Assembly: GCA_900299345.1 (NCBI GenBank) | Contig: OMJM01000062.1 | Coordinates: 16,788-80,787, forward strand | DNA from: a bacterium | GTDB taxonomy: Bacteria; Fibrobacterota; Fibrobacteria; UBA11236 | Length of the DNA: 64,000 nucleotides | Reading direction: 5' to 3' | The notes under the pieces: model-generated | The model's database searches: none | What the model saw: only the letters and a program-made list of their open reading frames with translations | Told to the model about the DNA's origin: nothing | Part shown: piece after piece, positions 7,795-17,614 of the stretch | How the letters are laid out: each line of letters begins with the position of its first letter | Position numbering within the stretch: position 1 is the first letter of the stretch | Position numbers and translations under genes: made by a program

Positions 7795-9033
7795 TTAGGC
7801 CGGCGTGAATCCTATGATAAGATCCAGCGTCTTCTCGGCCTTCACCTCTTCGCGGAGATCCATGATACGGCCGTTCTTGCGCAGGTTGGCCTTCAGGCTT
7901 TCGAAGTCCGTGCCATAGCGCATCGCCAGACCGCGGATGCGAAGATCGACTTCTTCCTGAGTCGGCTTCACATTCTCTTTCTGGGCAATGGCGTCAAGCA
8001 GGCGCCAACGGCGGATCTGCATCTCGCCTTCACGCTCCAGATCGCTGTGATCGTGATCATGGCCTTCTCCATCTTTGTGATGGTGGCCCATCTCCTCAAG
8101 GCGGTGATGGACATAGTTGTGAACACGGGCCTTGGGAATCTGTAATGGATGCGAATCCAACAAACGGCGGGTGGCTTCCTCCCATGCGGCTTCACGGGCC
8201 TGACGCGTCGCCGATTCTTCCATGCGCGCCTTGACCTGTGTTTTCATGTCTTCGACGTTTTCATAGCCAACGCTCTTGGCAAACGCGTCATCCACATCGG
8301 GAAGTTTCACTTCCAGCACCTGCTCGATTAAGAGGTTGTAGGATGAAGTCTGGTTTGCGAGAGAAGGGTTCGGATAATCCGCCGGGAAGGTGAAAGAAAC
8401 TTCCTTGGTTTCGCCGGCCTTCACTCCGATCAAGGCTTTATCAAGTTCGGGAATACTGCCCTTGCCCAGTTCCGCGCGGAACACAGGATATTGCGGCAAT
8501 GGTTGATCCTGTCCACCGATTTGAATCTTCTGATAGCGCGAAGCGACCACGTCGCCGGTTTGCGCGGCACGCTCCACCGGAGCTTCCTGCGCGATCTGAC
8601 GGCGGATGTCCTGAATACTGGCTTCGACCGCGGCGGCGTCGATGGTCGGCGGGTTGAGTGGAATGTTGAAACGGTAATCCTTCAGTTCCACCGGAGGGTC
8701 AACTTCGATCAACACCTTCACGAACACGGGCTTGCCGTACTCATTGTCGAGCTTTTCCACTTTTCCGGGCCCGACGGGTTCGATGCTGTTCTGCTTGCAA
8801 GCTTCCTTGACCGCCTCGTCCACCAAAGTTTCCAAAGACTCCGCAGAGATGGGTTCCTTATAGCGGGTGGCGATCACCTGCTTGGGCACGTTGCCGGGAC
8901 GGAATCCATTGACACGGATCTCGCGGCTGTACTTCTTGACTTTGTCGTCGAAAATCCGATCGAGGCGCTCGCGGGGAACTTCGATTTCGAGGACGCGCTC
9001 CGTGGCGCTGGGCTGGCTGACCGTGGCTTTCAC
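7795..9033 (-). CDS. tig: Trigger factor with a histidine-rich insertion
   Basis: Ribosome-bound chaperone, 412 residues. The N-terminal ribosome-binding domain carries the signature VNGFRPGNVPK (residues ~41-51, family GFRxGxxP), followed by an FKBP-like PPIase domain (~150-240, with QTGDVVASRYQ and ELGKGSIPELDKALIGVKAGETKEV) and a helical C-domain. In the C-domain, residues ~317-329 form a His/Asp cluster (HHHKDGEGHDHDH), not a usual part of the fold and probably metal-binding. A tRNA-Leu lies just upstream and clpP-clpX follow. Confidence 0.96.
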   Translation of the reverse strand: MKATVSQPSATERVLEIEVPRERLDRIFDDKVKKYSREIRVNGFRPGNVPKQVIATRYKEPISAESLETLVDEAVKEACKQNSIEPVGPGKVEKLDNEYGKPVFVKVLIEVDPPVELKDYRFNIPLNPPTIDAAAVEASIQDIRRQIAQEAPVERAAQTGDVVASRYQKIQIGGQDQPLPQYPVFRAELGKGSIPELDKALIGVKAGETKEVSFTFPADYPNPSLANQTSSYNLLIEQVLEVKLPDVDDAFAKSVGYENVEDMKTQVKARMEESATRQAREAAWEEATRRLLDSHPLQIPKARVHNYVHHRLEEMGHHHKDGEGHDHDHSDLEREGEMQIRRWRLLDAIAQKENVKPTQEEVDLRIRGLAMRYGTDFESLKANLRKNGRIMDLREEVKAEKTLDLIIGFTPA

Positions 9034-9071
9034 TTGAACACCTTTCTTTAAAACTTCAGGCGCGGAATGTC

Positions 9072-9154
9072 TGGTGCAAAGGGGGGGATTTGAACCCCCA
9101 CACCGAAGTACCGGATTCTAAGTCCGGCGCGTCTACCAATTCCGCCACCTTCGC
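9072..9154 (-). tRNA. tRNA-Leu (anticodon TAG)
   Basis: 83-nt minus-strand tRNA with encoded CCA. The acceptor stem GCGAAGG pairs with CCTTTGC (one G-T pair). The anticodon arm CCGGA-CTTAGAA-TCCGG gives anticodon TAG, reading CUA and related leucine codons. A class II variable arm (TACTTCGGTG) and a GGGGGTTCAAATCCCCC T-arm complete the molecule. It lies 38 bases upstream of tig on the same strand. Confidence 0.96.
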
Positions 9155-9159
9155 ATGGG

Positions 9160-9189
9160 GAGGGAAATATACCCACCGAGGGGGTGGGT
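9160..9189 (-). terminator. Possible terminator between RNase G/E and tRNA-Leu
   Basis: Minus-strand 7-bp stem (ACCCACC with GGTGGGT) followed by TATATTT, starting six bases after the RNase gene stop. The T tract is interrupted, so it is moderate at best. Confidence 0.4.
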
Positions 9190-9194
9190 GTTAA

Positions 9195-10763
9195 CTATCC
9201 CGGTGTTGCGACCGGAATTTCTTCGTTGTTTTTCCCGTTGAAAACGCGGAAATCATCGAGATTGGCGTCCTCGTCCTCGATCAACTGGATCCGGGTCTTG
9301 TGCGCAATCTCGAGATACTTGAACGCCGTCGCTCGGTTTTCCGTGAGCAAATCGATCATGCTCGGATTGAGGGCCAGCGAGATTTCCGACGGGCCTTTCT
9401 TCGCGCGGAAACGGCGAAGCCAGCGATCGATGGAAGCCAGCACCGATTCACGCGAGGGAATGTATCCCGCGCCTTTGCAACTGGGGCACTCCAAAGTCTG
9501 TTCCTGCACCGCATCGGGACGCACGCGCTTCCGGGTGATTTCCATGAGACCGAACTGGGACAACGGCGCAAAGGAAATCGGCGCCTTGTCCTGTCGGATG
9601 GCCTTCTTGAATTCCTTGGTCACGGTTTCCTGGTCGTCCGTGGAATCCATGTCGATGAAATCCACCACGATCAAACCGCCGAGATCGCGCAGGCGCATCT
9701 GCTTGGCTACTTCCCAAGCGGCATCCATGTTGGTTTCAACGATGTTCTTGGCCTGATCCCGGCCTTTGACCTTGCCACCGGTGTTCACGTCGATGGCAGT
9801 GAGCGCTTCGGTGCGATCGATCAGCAAATAGCCGCCGCGTTTCAGCGGCACCTTGCGCAGGAAGGTTTTCTCCAGTTCGTCCTCGATGCCGAAGTGATCG
9901 AACAAAGAGACTTCCCCGGTGTAAAGCTTGATCTTGCCGACCTTGTCCGGCGAAAGGACCTTGAGGTAGTTCACCACGGTGCGACATTCGTCCCGATCGT
10001 CGATCCAGACCGCATCCACGTCCTCGGAGAAATAGTCGCGCAGCGTGGTCTCGCTGGAATCGCTTTCCTGATGCACAAGACCCGGCGCAGCCACTTGAGA
10101 GGCGTGCTGTTTGCATTGTTCCCACTTGGCCTCGAGAATCTTGATCTGCTTGGCGAATTCAGCTTCGCTCTCGTTGAGGCCGTTGGTGCGGACGATGTAC
10201 CCGCATTCCGGGGACTTGAGCTCCCGAATCATGCGCTTGAGCGCGCGGCGTTGCTGGGGATCACGGGCCTTTTTGCTCACCCCGATGAAGGAGGTACCCG
10301 GCATGCACACCAGGAAGGGTCCGGCAAAGGAAAGATGGCAGGTGAGGCGGGCGCCCTTGGTGCTGATGGGCTCCTTGGTCACCTGCACCAGCACTTCCTG
10401 ACCGACCTTAAGGAGTTGATCGATGGGCTTGGACTCGCCGGAGCTTCCTCCGCGCGGATCCTCGTCCTCGTCATCCATGTCCTCGCCGATGGAATCGAGC
10501 AAAGACTGGCTTTCCACGTCCTCAACATGGAGGAACCCGGCTTTTTCCAACCCAAGATCGACGAAGGCGGCCTGCAAACCGGGCAGTACCGCGTTCACGA
10601 CGCCTTTATAGATGTTGCCTACGAGACGAGTCGAATCCGGCCGCTCATAAAACATTTCGCTAAGACGGCCATCCTCGAGAATGGCAATCCGCTTTTCATA
10701 GGGCCGTACATTGATGAGAATTTCCCGCTTGAAGCGGGGCATTCCGCGATGGGAGTGTCCCAT
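9195..10763 (-). CDS. rng: Ribonuclease G/E family endoribonuclease
   Basis: A 522-residue single-strand endoribonuclease of the RNase E/G family for rRNA maturation and mRNA turnover. It begins with the RNase H-like and S1 region (NIYKGVVNAVLPGLQAAFVDLG); the catalytic aspartates are in TAIDVNTGG and VVDFIDM, and the zinc-link CPSCKGAGY lies near residue 430. Length fits RNase G rather than E, with no C-terminal degradosome scaffold. An acidic stretch (GEDMDDEDEDPRGG) interrupts the S1 domain. The first ATG (10763) has AAAGG upstream; an ATG seven codons later is an alternative. Located downstream of sprA on the same strand with a 209-base gap. Confidence 0.93.
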   Translation of the reverse strand: MGHSHRGMPRFKREILINVRPYEKRIAILEDGRLSEMFYERPDSTRLVGNIYKGVVNAVLPGLQAAFVDLGLEKAGFLHVEDVESQSLLDSIGEDMDDEDEDPRGGSSGESKPIDQLLKVGQEVLVQVTKEPISTKGARLTCHLSFAGPFLVCMPGTSFIGVSKKARDPQQRRALKRMIRELKSPECGYIVRTNGLNESEAEFAKQIKILEAKWEQCKQHASQVAAPGLVHQESDSSETTLRDYFSEDVDAVWIDDRDECRTVVNYLKVLSPDKVGKIKLYTGEVSLFDHFGIEDELEKTFLRKVPLKRGGYLLIDRTEALTAIDVNTGGKVKGRDQAKNIVETNMDAAWEVAKQMRLRDLGGLIVVDFIDMDSTDDQETVTKEFKKAIRQDKAPISFAPLSQFGLMEITRKRVRPDAVQEQTLECPSCKGAGYIPSRESVLASIDRWLRRFRAKKGPSEISLALNPSMIDLLTENRATAFKYLEIAHKTRIQLIEDEDANLDDFRVFNGKNNEEIPVATPG

Positions 10764-10958
10764 ATGGGTAAACGCCTTTCCATGAAAACAACCTCCCCCG
10801 CCGCAATTGGGGTGGACGGTACGAAGAGGATGTTGAAGAGGTTCAAAAACAAAAACATTGCCGTTTTATTTCCTTGATCCACCCAAACGGGCGAAAACAA
10901 AAACTTTACGAATGTTGCCAAAGTAAAAATTTCCGGTGTCGCAGCCACACCCTTTGAC

Positions 10959-10974
10959 GATTTTGGCCAAAATC
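10959..10974. repeat. 16-bp perfect palindrome at the end of sprA
   Basis: GATTTTGGCCAAAATC reads the same on both strands and overlaps the sprA stop codon. No T tract follows on either strand, so it is not a standard terminator. The rest of the 10764-10972 gap is AT-rich and shows no gene or recognisable RNA. Confidence 0.5.
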
Positions 10975-13900
10975 AGAACCGCATGGTGAATTCCGCGTGG
11001 ATTTCCACGGTGTGGGTATATTCCCGATTCGGCGTGTTGAAGTACTGATCAAAGATGTATTGGGCCCAGAATTTGGCATCGACGTTGTTTGTGAAGTTGT
11101 AGTCGGCCTCGGGTTTGACCATCCCGTTCAAATGATCCTCATCCCGGTGCTTGACCCCGTTCTCCTTAGTTTCCGCATAGGTGTAATTCAGCGCACTGTT
11201 CAACTGCAACCGCAGGCTGTTCTGGAGCTTGATATAATAGCGCCAGAATTGGATGCCCTTCTGCGTCTGCAAATCCCATGACAAGGTCGGCTCCACCCCC
11301 AAGGTCGTGCTGCGACGCGGCGACTCGCGTGTGGTGTCGCGCTGATATGTAGGAACCAGGGGCTGATCATTTCCCAGATACGTGCGCGGCTGTGACTTGC
11401 TCAGGCCGGCGTCTTTGCCATGCCGCTGTTCGTGGGTAAAGGCGCCGTTGAAGGAAATTTCCATGCGCATGTCGTTATTCGCGGTCCCCGAAAGACGCAG
11501 GAAGGGTTTCCAGATGTGCGACTCCTTGTCCACGTCCGGCGAGGGCGAAAACAGGTCAAATGTGGTTTCACGCCGGTAGTTGTAATTGGTATAGGCGGTG
11601 AGCGAGCGCAGCTTGCGCTTGACATAGGGAATCTTGGATGCGAAATCATTGAACGTGCCCGAAATGGTATAGTCCGGCCAGACGATGGTGGTGTCAGAAG
11701 GCTGGAAATAACGGTACAGGGTATACTGCTTGGAGTATTTGAGGCTGCCGGTCAAATCGAGCTGCAGGATGGGAATGCCGAATCCCGACGAAAGATCGAC
11801 CGTGCGGTTAACCACGTGATTCATCTTGTTCGGAAGCGCGGGATCGGGTTCGGAGAGGTAATCGAAGAACGTCGGCTGCGGTTCGCCGTCAAACAGCGTT
11901 CCCAGATTGGAAGGGTTGTAGATGAATCCCATTTCGTACGCCGTGAGCGTCGCGAGGCTGATGCCCTTGTTGCGCAAATAGGAATACGTGTAGGCCTCGT
12001 CGTTGTACTTGTTGGAAACCGTGTAGGTCAAATCCACGGAGCGCACCCGCCAACTATCAAGCCCCTGCTGCACCTTCTTGAACGGTCCCCCGAAACTGCC
12101 CATTAACGTGGACGGATTCACACTGCTGCTCAGACGGACATCGTGATCGGCGTTCGCCTTGAAATAGGCCGGCGTGGAAACACCCACGCCGCTTCCGCTT
12201 TCCTGACGATTGTTCCATGTATGCTGATAACCGGAATTGAATCCCGAACCCAGGGTGAGCCATGACAGCGGATTCAGGTTGACATCGGCGTGGAAGCTCT
12301 GCGTGCGGTTTCGCTCACGCGCTAGAATAGCGTAATCTCCGCCGTAATGGGTTGTGTCCACCAAGGTGGAATCGGAAATGGAATTCTTGCGCCAGTAGCG
12401 CCCCGAGGTTGTGCTGCTGCGATCCCACGCAAAGATCAGTTTGTTGGCAAACATGCCGCAGTCGCTGGAAGAACTGAAAAAATTGTCGCCGTCCATGCAC
12501 TTGCGATCCAGATCGAAATCGCGGCCGATGTCGAGACGGTATCCGAAATTGAAAAAGGTGATGGGCTTCCATTCCAGATCCAGGCCGTGAGACAGGTCCA
12601 CGCTGTACTGCGCCGGATTCACCAGCGGCGCATCGGTCTCGGTGCGCGGCTTGTTGAAGGTGGCGCTGCGGACAAACGAATAATCAGCCAGCACCAGGTT
12701 GATTTTATCCGGCAGAGGCGTCACTTCCACGCCGGAAACGCCATCGGGCACATACTTCCATTTGTCGGAGAAGCCCAGCGGCTTGTAGGAGGCGTTGGAT
12801 TTGGGAGACAGGTTGTACCGGAGCTTGAAACGGTAACTGCGCGTGTTGGCGTCTTGATAGTAATCCGTGTGATCCGTCCGTCCATACTGGTATTCCAGGC
12901 TCGGCCGTTCCAGCAAAGCGCGGGGGAAGAAATTATCGCTGGACATGCTCTTGCTGTAACTGGCCGAAAACGTCTTGGTGATGTTGAGGGTCTGATAAAC
13001 GCGCGCATACCGGTTCTCGATGTCGCTGAGACTGTCCTCCGGATCGTGGATGGAGGAAAGTTTTCCGCTCAACAAATCACCGGCCATGTCGGTCAGCCCG
13101 GTGCCTCCCAAGGTCAGGTCCGAAGAGGGTCGGGTAAATGGACGCTGCAGATCGCCGCTGTAGGTCACACTAAGAGGAATGCTCACCCCCCAGGCATCGG
13201 GCATGAACTTATTGGCATACAGCGACAAGTTGGTGTTGTAATCCACCCGCGACGCGGAATTCGCGGGAGTTTTCTTGCTCTCGGTCAAAGTGGTGAAATC
13301 ACCGCTGCGATACTGGAGATTTCCCGAGACATTGATGAAGTCGGCGAAATCCATCTGGATATGGCTGCGCAAGGCCGTGCCCCATGCTTTGTCCACGCCT
13401 TCGAGCCTCAAATCATTCACCCAAATTTCGCCGCTCTGCCGTTCAGTGGCATTGGAATCCACATAAATCACCAGGCGCATCCAGTCGATGCGCCCCAGAT
13501 TGGGATCGCCGGTGACGGAAAGTGTGAGCGAGGAATCGTTGCGTCCTGAATGCAAGACGCTGTGACTGACGAAGCGACCCCCGAAGGCGCGGTACAACGG
13601 ATCGTTCTTGAGATCGGTGAGATCCGACAGGGACACCGTGAAAGAGTTGCGCAACCATAACTGGGTCTGTTCGGGATCGATCAACGCCGAGGAATCCATG
13701 TGAATCCGGATCTCATAGAAGTCCTTGGAATTTCCATCGCCGCGATCCCTGCCGAGCTGCAAGCCGAAACTCACCTGATTCTGGCCAGGACGGTAATTGA
13801 GACTGTTCAACGCCGAATTCGAATCCGCATGTACTGCGAGACTCAAGCGCGCATACTGGGTCAAATCCTTGGGATCGCTGGATAGCAGGCGCGTGGCTTG

Positions 13901-16900
13901 CACGGCCTCTCCGGCGTGCAGATTGTCGTAACGCAACACCAGCGCACGTTCCGGCAGCGGCTCGTTGGTGCGACTGTCCTTTTCGCGCGGTGTGTTGGGG
14001 GATTGGAGATAGCCGGGTTCTTCCTGCTTGTTCACCACGTCGACGCGCAAGTTGTTGCTGTCGCGCGGATCCGGCGGCACGCGGATGAAGGCCGTATCCC
14101 CCAAATCTCCACTGCCAAAACGGTTGGCGTCGATTTCATAATTGGTGTTGCGGTTCCCCTCTTCCCAGGCGTTGCCCACCAGGTTCACGCGCGCCAGCAA
14201 CACTTCGGTCTTGGCCACGCGCGGCGGCAGATGTCCCACCCACAAACGCATGAGCTTGGCGTTGGTCAACAGGCTTTTTTCCGTTTCCGTGTTGCTGGGA
14301 TCGATGATCTTTCCGCCGCCATAAAGGGGAATCTGATACTTGCGCCATCCGTTGCGCAATTCTTCGCAGTAATAGCGCGCCGTGCACGCGGAGTCCAACG
14401 GCATGGGGAAACGCAGATAGCGGTTCAAAGTGTCCAGCGTGCCGGAACGATCGAGATCTTCGGTGTCGAAAAGCGTTCCTTGTGATCCCTTGTCGTTTCC
14501 CTCCGTACCGTTGACGCCCGGCGGTTCGTCGGTCGCTCCCGCCGATGGCGCCGTGTAATCGTCCTGTCCCGGATCGCGGTAGTCGGGATTGAAGGGTATG
14601 GCATAACACGTGGGTTTGCATTCCCAACGCACACCGCTTTCCCCCTGCCCATCCGCATATCCGTCCAGACCGGCGTCGCGCCGGTTTACATAGTCGCCGC
14701 TGTTGACGTTCACCTCGGATTCCAACCGGCCATCCGGCTTGCCGCTATTCAGTCCTGCAACGCTGATATCCTCGGAGACGCGTCCCAAATCCGCGTACAG
14801 GATACCGCCCTTCCCTTGCACCACCACTTCCAGCGTACGCTTGCGGCTCTGGTTGGTGAGTCCCTGAGTCAGCGCGCGCATCACGCCTCCCCAGGAATTT
14901 CCTTCGAGGTTGTCGTTGGGTTGGAAACTGAGCTTAAGCAAGGTCTGTTCGCGGCTGTTGGTGTAGCTGTTTCCTGAGTTTCCGTAAATCTGGTAGTACT
15001 GCTGTGTGAGACTGCTGTGCCAGACAAGCTGGCCCTGATGCCGGTAATCAAGCCCTGGATCGTACAACCCGGCGTCGTTCAAATTTGGCGGCGACGCCTG
15101 CGTCCAGTTGTAGATCGTCATGGGCATCGAAGTGATGTTTTGGCTGAAGTCGAAATTGTCGACGTAGGCGTTGTCTTTCGTGTTGGGGTTGTAATAGCTG
15201 CGCGCCAACTCCATTTCAAAATTCACCTTGGAGGCAGCCTCAGTGTGCACCAGCGGGAAAAGATTGGCGAAACGCGTCATCCATTTCGGCTCGCCCGCGA
15301 GACGCGTGTTCAGCGCCATCAACACCTGATTGAAAGGTTCGTGCCCCAGCTCCGGCTGCTTTTCGGTCGTGGTCTGGCTCTTGTACAACACGGTCGCGCC
15401 GATCAGACTTTGATCCGAAATCTCGTCCAGCTTGTATTCGAAACGCGATCCGAGCAGCACCTTGTCCTGTATCTGGAAGGGAGGATTGCACTCGTAACTG
15501 ATGTCGAGTTGGGCGGCCGGGTCACGGGCGCGGGCCGAGAGCAAGGTGATTTGTCCCGTTTCATAGATGACGGAGTAGTCCACATCCTTTTGCAACACGG
15601 TGGAGCCGTTGAGCACCAACTTTTCCGTGCCGGGCTCGATGTCCACGCACTGCTGACCGTTGGCCGACAGGGAGTTTTGATGCACGTCGAAGGTGCTCTG
15701 ACGCTGCCGGCCCGTCACGATGAACTTGCTGACGCTGGAGCCGTTCATCACTTCCTCGATGCTTTCCGTGTAGAACTTGACTTCGGGCCGCACACGGCGC
15801 ATGGGAGCCAGACAGTTCGCCGAATCGCCGCCCTTCAGCACATTGGAAAGACAGGGAAGCACCATGTAACCCTGATCGAAGTTGAAGATCAAGGTGTTGT
15901 CGATGTCCAGCTTTCCGGGTTGATCGAATTTTTCAAGACCAAGCTTGCGGATATATCCCGTGTCATTGGGCGCGCGCTCCTGGCCATCGTTGTCGATCAT
16001 CTTCAGAAGAAAGCTGGGGCGATCCTGCGCCGCCACACGGGAAATGGCGTACACGTTGCGCCACATCAAACTGTCGAGAATCGGCACATCCTGATGGTTC
16101 TGCGAATAGAGCAGTTCGTACTTCTTGCGCGACGTAGCCGAATCGCGACTCACGAAATCATTTTCCCAGCGCGCCGCCAAAGTGACATAGCGGTTTCCGC
16201 TGGGCACGGTCACCATGCGCAGGTTTTCATCGTAGGTGAAATCCGTGCCTTCCTTGAGCGGTTTCCACCGGCCGGTCTCGCAAATGTCGGTGCGAACTCC
16301 GGAAATATCGTAGGCACAGGCGGTCCCCGTGTCCCGGATGGTGGGTTCTTCGCCGCTGTAGAGTTGCTGAAAAACAGTCACGGGGCGGCGGTTCCGTCCG
16401 CCATCGGCATATTTGTTGACGCTGCCGATCCAGTTGCTGGCCGTGCCGTAATCGGTGCGATCCGAAAGCTTGAGCCAGAAGTGCTTGTAGAAGTCGATGT
16501 TCTTGTCGTCAACCGTGAATTGGTTTGCTTCGGTGCCGGCGCCCAGTTTCTGACGGCTTTGCGACCCGCCTTCCTGCGAGGCGATGCCGGTCATCTCCAG
16601 ATTGCCAAACCGCAGGCGCATCTTGATTCCGAAGAGGCCCGTGTGGTTGGCGGTATATCCCGTGAGATCGCTCCCTGGAAGACTGAGGGTGGTGTTGCCC
16701 GCCTCGATTTCCTGAACGACATCATCCTCCAGCTCATCGCCCTCGCCGCGGTAACTGATCTTGAGTTGCTGCTTGAGATTGCTGGCGGAAAGTCCCTCTT
16801 CACTGTTAATCTCCACACGGATGAAACGTCCGATGGTTCCCACCACCACGAACGCCGGCTGTTGATCCATGTGCAGATTGGGAAACCAGCCGCTGGTATA

Positions 16901-17482
16901 CGCCACACCCGGCCCGCTCTTGCGGCTGCCTTCCATCACCAGTTTGTACGAACCGTTGATGGTGAGCTTGGGCTTGTCGATGCCCACGCGCCGCGCCCAG
17001 TCGGGAATACGGAAAGGAAGATCGAACACGTAGGTCCCGGGTTCCCCACCCGGCGCGGCATCCTCCTTGCCCATGAATTCAAGCTGCCAACGATTGCGCA
17101 ACAGCATGTTGTACATGTCGGAGGAATAACTGTTCAACTCAGAATAGTAAGCCTGCCACAATGCCGACGAGTCTTGCGCCGTATCAGCACCGATGGTCAG
17201 GTACTCGACGATCTCCACTTCACGAGTGTCGAAGTTGACGTTGTGAACGCGATGCAGATACTGGCTGTTGATCTTCAACATTCCATGCCGCGGTTCGACC
17301 CCTTCTTCAGGTTTCAAACCCCGGAAAGGCTCGGCCGCTTCCGGCACTTGGAAGTACTCTGGCACCGCAGAATCGGCGTTGTTAAAAGCCAGACCGGACA
17401 GCAATAAAAACAGGGCGTGAAATACCCTTTCCGCCGCATGGAGCCACAGCCCGCGGAATTCTGTCTGGCGATTATGCCGCAA
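10973..17482 (-). CDS. sprA: SprA/Sov-type giant outer-membrane protein (type IX secretion translocon)
   Basis: At 2169 residues this is the largest gene here. An N-terminal signal segment (AERVFHALFLLLSGLAF) is followed by SprA-like blocks such as GLFGIKMRLRFGNLEMTGIASQ and repeated DIDFYKHFWL / TYVFDLPF-type motifs, long beta-rich stretches with alternating aromatics, and a terminal strand ending in F (AEFTMRF), typical of outer-membrane barrels. SprA forms the 36-strand barrel through which type IX substrates leave the cell (F. johnsoniae SprA is ~2400 residues). The start is a TTG with AAGGG six bases upstream. No other T9SS gene (PorU, GldKLMN) is in the window, but several neighbours encode candidate cargo. 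The family call rests on motif and length recognition, not on a search. Confidence 0.85.
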   Translation of the reverse strand: MRHNRQTEFRGLWLHAAERVFHALFLLLSGLAFNNADSAVPEYFQVPEAAEPFRGLKPEEGVEPRHGMLKINSQYLHRVHNVNFDTREVEIVEYLTIGADTAQDSSALWQAYYSELNSYSSDMYNMLLRNRWQLEFMGKEDAAPGGEPGTYVFDLPFRIPDWARRVGIDKPKLTINGSYKLVMEGSRKSGPGVAYTSGWFPNLHMDQQPAFVVVGTIGRFIRVEINSEEGLSASNLKQQLKISYRGEGDELEDDVVQEIEAGNTTLSLPGSDLTGYTANHTGLFGIKMRLRFGNLEMTGIASQEGGSQSRQKLGAGTEANQFTVDDKNIDFYKHFWLKLSDRTDYGTASNWIGSVNKYADGGRNRRPVTVFQQLYSGEEPTIRDTGTACAYDISGVRTDICETGRWKPLKEGTDFTYDENLRMVTVPSGNRYVTLAARWENDFVSRDSATSRKKYELLYSQNHQDVPILDSLMWRNVYAISRVAAQDRPSFLLKMIDNDGQERAPNDTGYIRKLGLEKFDQPGKLDIDNTLIFNFDQGYMVLPCLSNVLKGGDSANCLAPMRRVRPEVKFYTESIEEVMNGSSVSKFIVTGRQRQSTFDVHQNSLSANGQQCVDIEPGTEKLVLNGSTVLQKDVDYSVIYETGQITLLSARARDPAAQLDISYECNPPFQIQDKVLLGSRFEYKLDEISDQSLIGATVLYKSQTTTEKQPELGHEPFNQVLMALNTRLAGEPKWMTRFANLFPLVHTEAASKVNFEMELARSYYNPNTKDNAYVDNFDFSQNITSMPMTIYNWTQASPPNLNDAGLYDPGLDYRHQGQLVWHSSLTQQYYQIYGNSGNSYTNSREQTLLKLSFQPNDNLEGNSWGGVMRALTQGLTNQSRKRTLEVVVQGKGGILYADLGRVSEDISVAGLNSGKPDGRLESEVNVNSGDYVNRRDAGLDGYADGQGESGVRWECKPTCYAIPFNPDYRDPGQDDYTAPSAGATDEPPGVNGTEGNDKGSQGTLFDTEDLDRSGTLDTLNRYLRFPMPLDSACTARYYCEELRNGWRKYQIPLYGGGKIIDPSNTETEKSLLTNAKLMRLWVGHLPPRVAKTEVLLARVNLVGNAWEEGNRNTNYEIDANRFGSGDLGDTAFIRVPPDPRDSNNLRVDVVNKQEEPGYLQSPNTPREKDSRTNEPLPERALVLRYDNLHAGEAVQATRLLSSDPKDLTQYARLSLAVHADSNSALNSLNYRPGQNQVSFGLQLGRDRGDGNSKDFYEIRIHMDSSALIDPEQTQLWLRNSFTVSLSDLTDLKNDPLYRAFGGRFVSHSVLHSGRNDSSLTLSVTGDPNLGRIDWMRLVIYVDSNATERQSGEIWVNDLRLEGVDKAWGTALRSHIQMDFADFINVSGNLQYRSGDFTTLTESKKTPANSASRVDYNTNLSLYANKFMPDAWGVSIPLSVTYSGDLQRPFTRPSSDLTLGGTGLTDMAGDLLSGKLSSIHDPEDSLSDIENRYARVYQTLNITKTFSASYSKSMSSDNFFPRALLERPSLEYQYGRTDHTDYYQDANTRSYRFKLRYNLSPKSNASYKPLGFSDKWKYVPDGVSGVEVTPLPDKINLVLADYSFVRSATFNKPRTETDAPLVNPAQYSVDLSHGLDLEWKPITFFNFGYRLDIGRDFDLDRKCMDGDNFFSSSSDCGMFANKLIFAWDRSSTTSGRYWRKNSISDSTLVDTTHYGGDYAILARERNRTQSFHADVNLNPLSWLTLGSGFNSGYQHTWNNRQESGSGVGVSTPAYFKANADHDVRLSSSVNPSTLMGSFGGPFKKVQQGLDSWRVRSVDLTYTVSNKYNDEAYTYSYLRNKGISLATLTAYEMGFIYNPSNLGTLFDGEPQPTFFDYLSEPDPALPNKMNHVVNRTVDLSSGFGIPILQLDLTGSLKYSKQYTLYRYFQPSDTTIVWPDYTISGTFNDFASKIPYVKRKLRSLTAYTNYNYRRETTFDLFSPSPDVDKESHIWKPFLRLSGTANNDMRMEISFNGAFTHEQRHGKDAGLSKSQPRTYLGNDQPLVPTYQRDTTRESPRRSTTLGVEPTLSWDLQTQKGIQFWRYYIKLQNSLRLQLNSALNYTYAETKENGVKHRDEDHLNGMVKPEADYNFTNNVDAKFWAQYIFDQYFNTPNREYTHTVEIHAEFTMRF

Positions 17483-17530
17483 AATATGCCCTTGTCCAGA
17501 CGCTATTGCGCTGTCACTCTCCTGTTTTTG

Positions 17531-17542
17531 GCGGAATTCCGC
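17531..17542. promoter_or_regulatory. 12-bp palindrome between divergent sprA and cysteine desulfurase genes
   Basis: GCGGAATTCCGC is a perfect palindrome in the 132-base divergent region; a TATTAT (-10-like for the plus strand) lies 15 bases to its right. It may be an operator, but no regulator family is recognised. Confidence 0.25.
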
Positions 17543-17614
17543 TTGTTTAGGCCGGAGTATTATACGAAAAAGCGGAGGGGGTTCCCCTCATTAAATGGCG
17601 TAAATTTGCAATCC

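Noticed and set aside
9300-10877. 525-codon open frame antisense to RNase G/E
   Set aside because: The minus frame carries all catalytic and zinc-link motifs of RNase G/E; the plus frame is a GC-driven shadow.
15017-17407. 796-codon open frame antisense to sprA
   Set aside because: It mirrors codon bias of sprA on the other strand, has no family features, and sprA has signal peptide, motifs and barrel terminus in its own frame.
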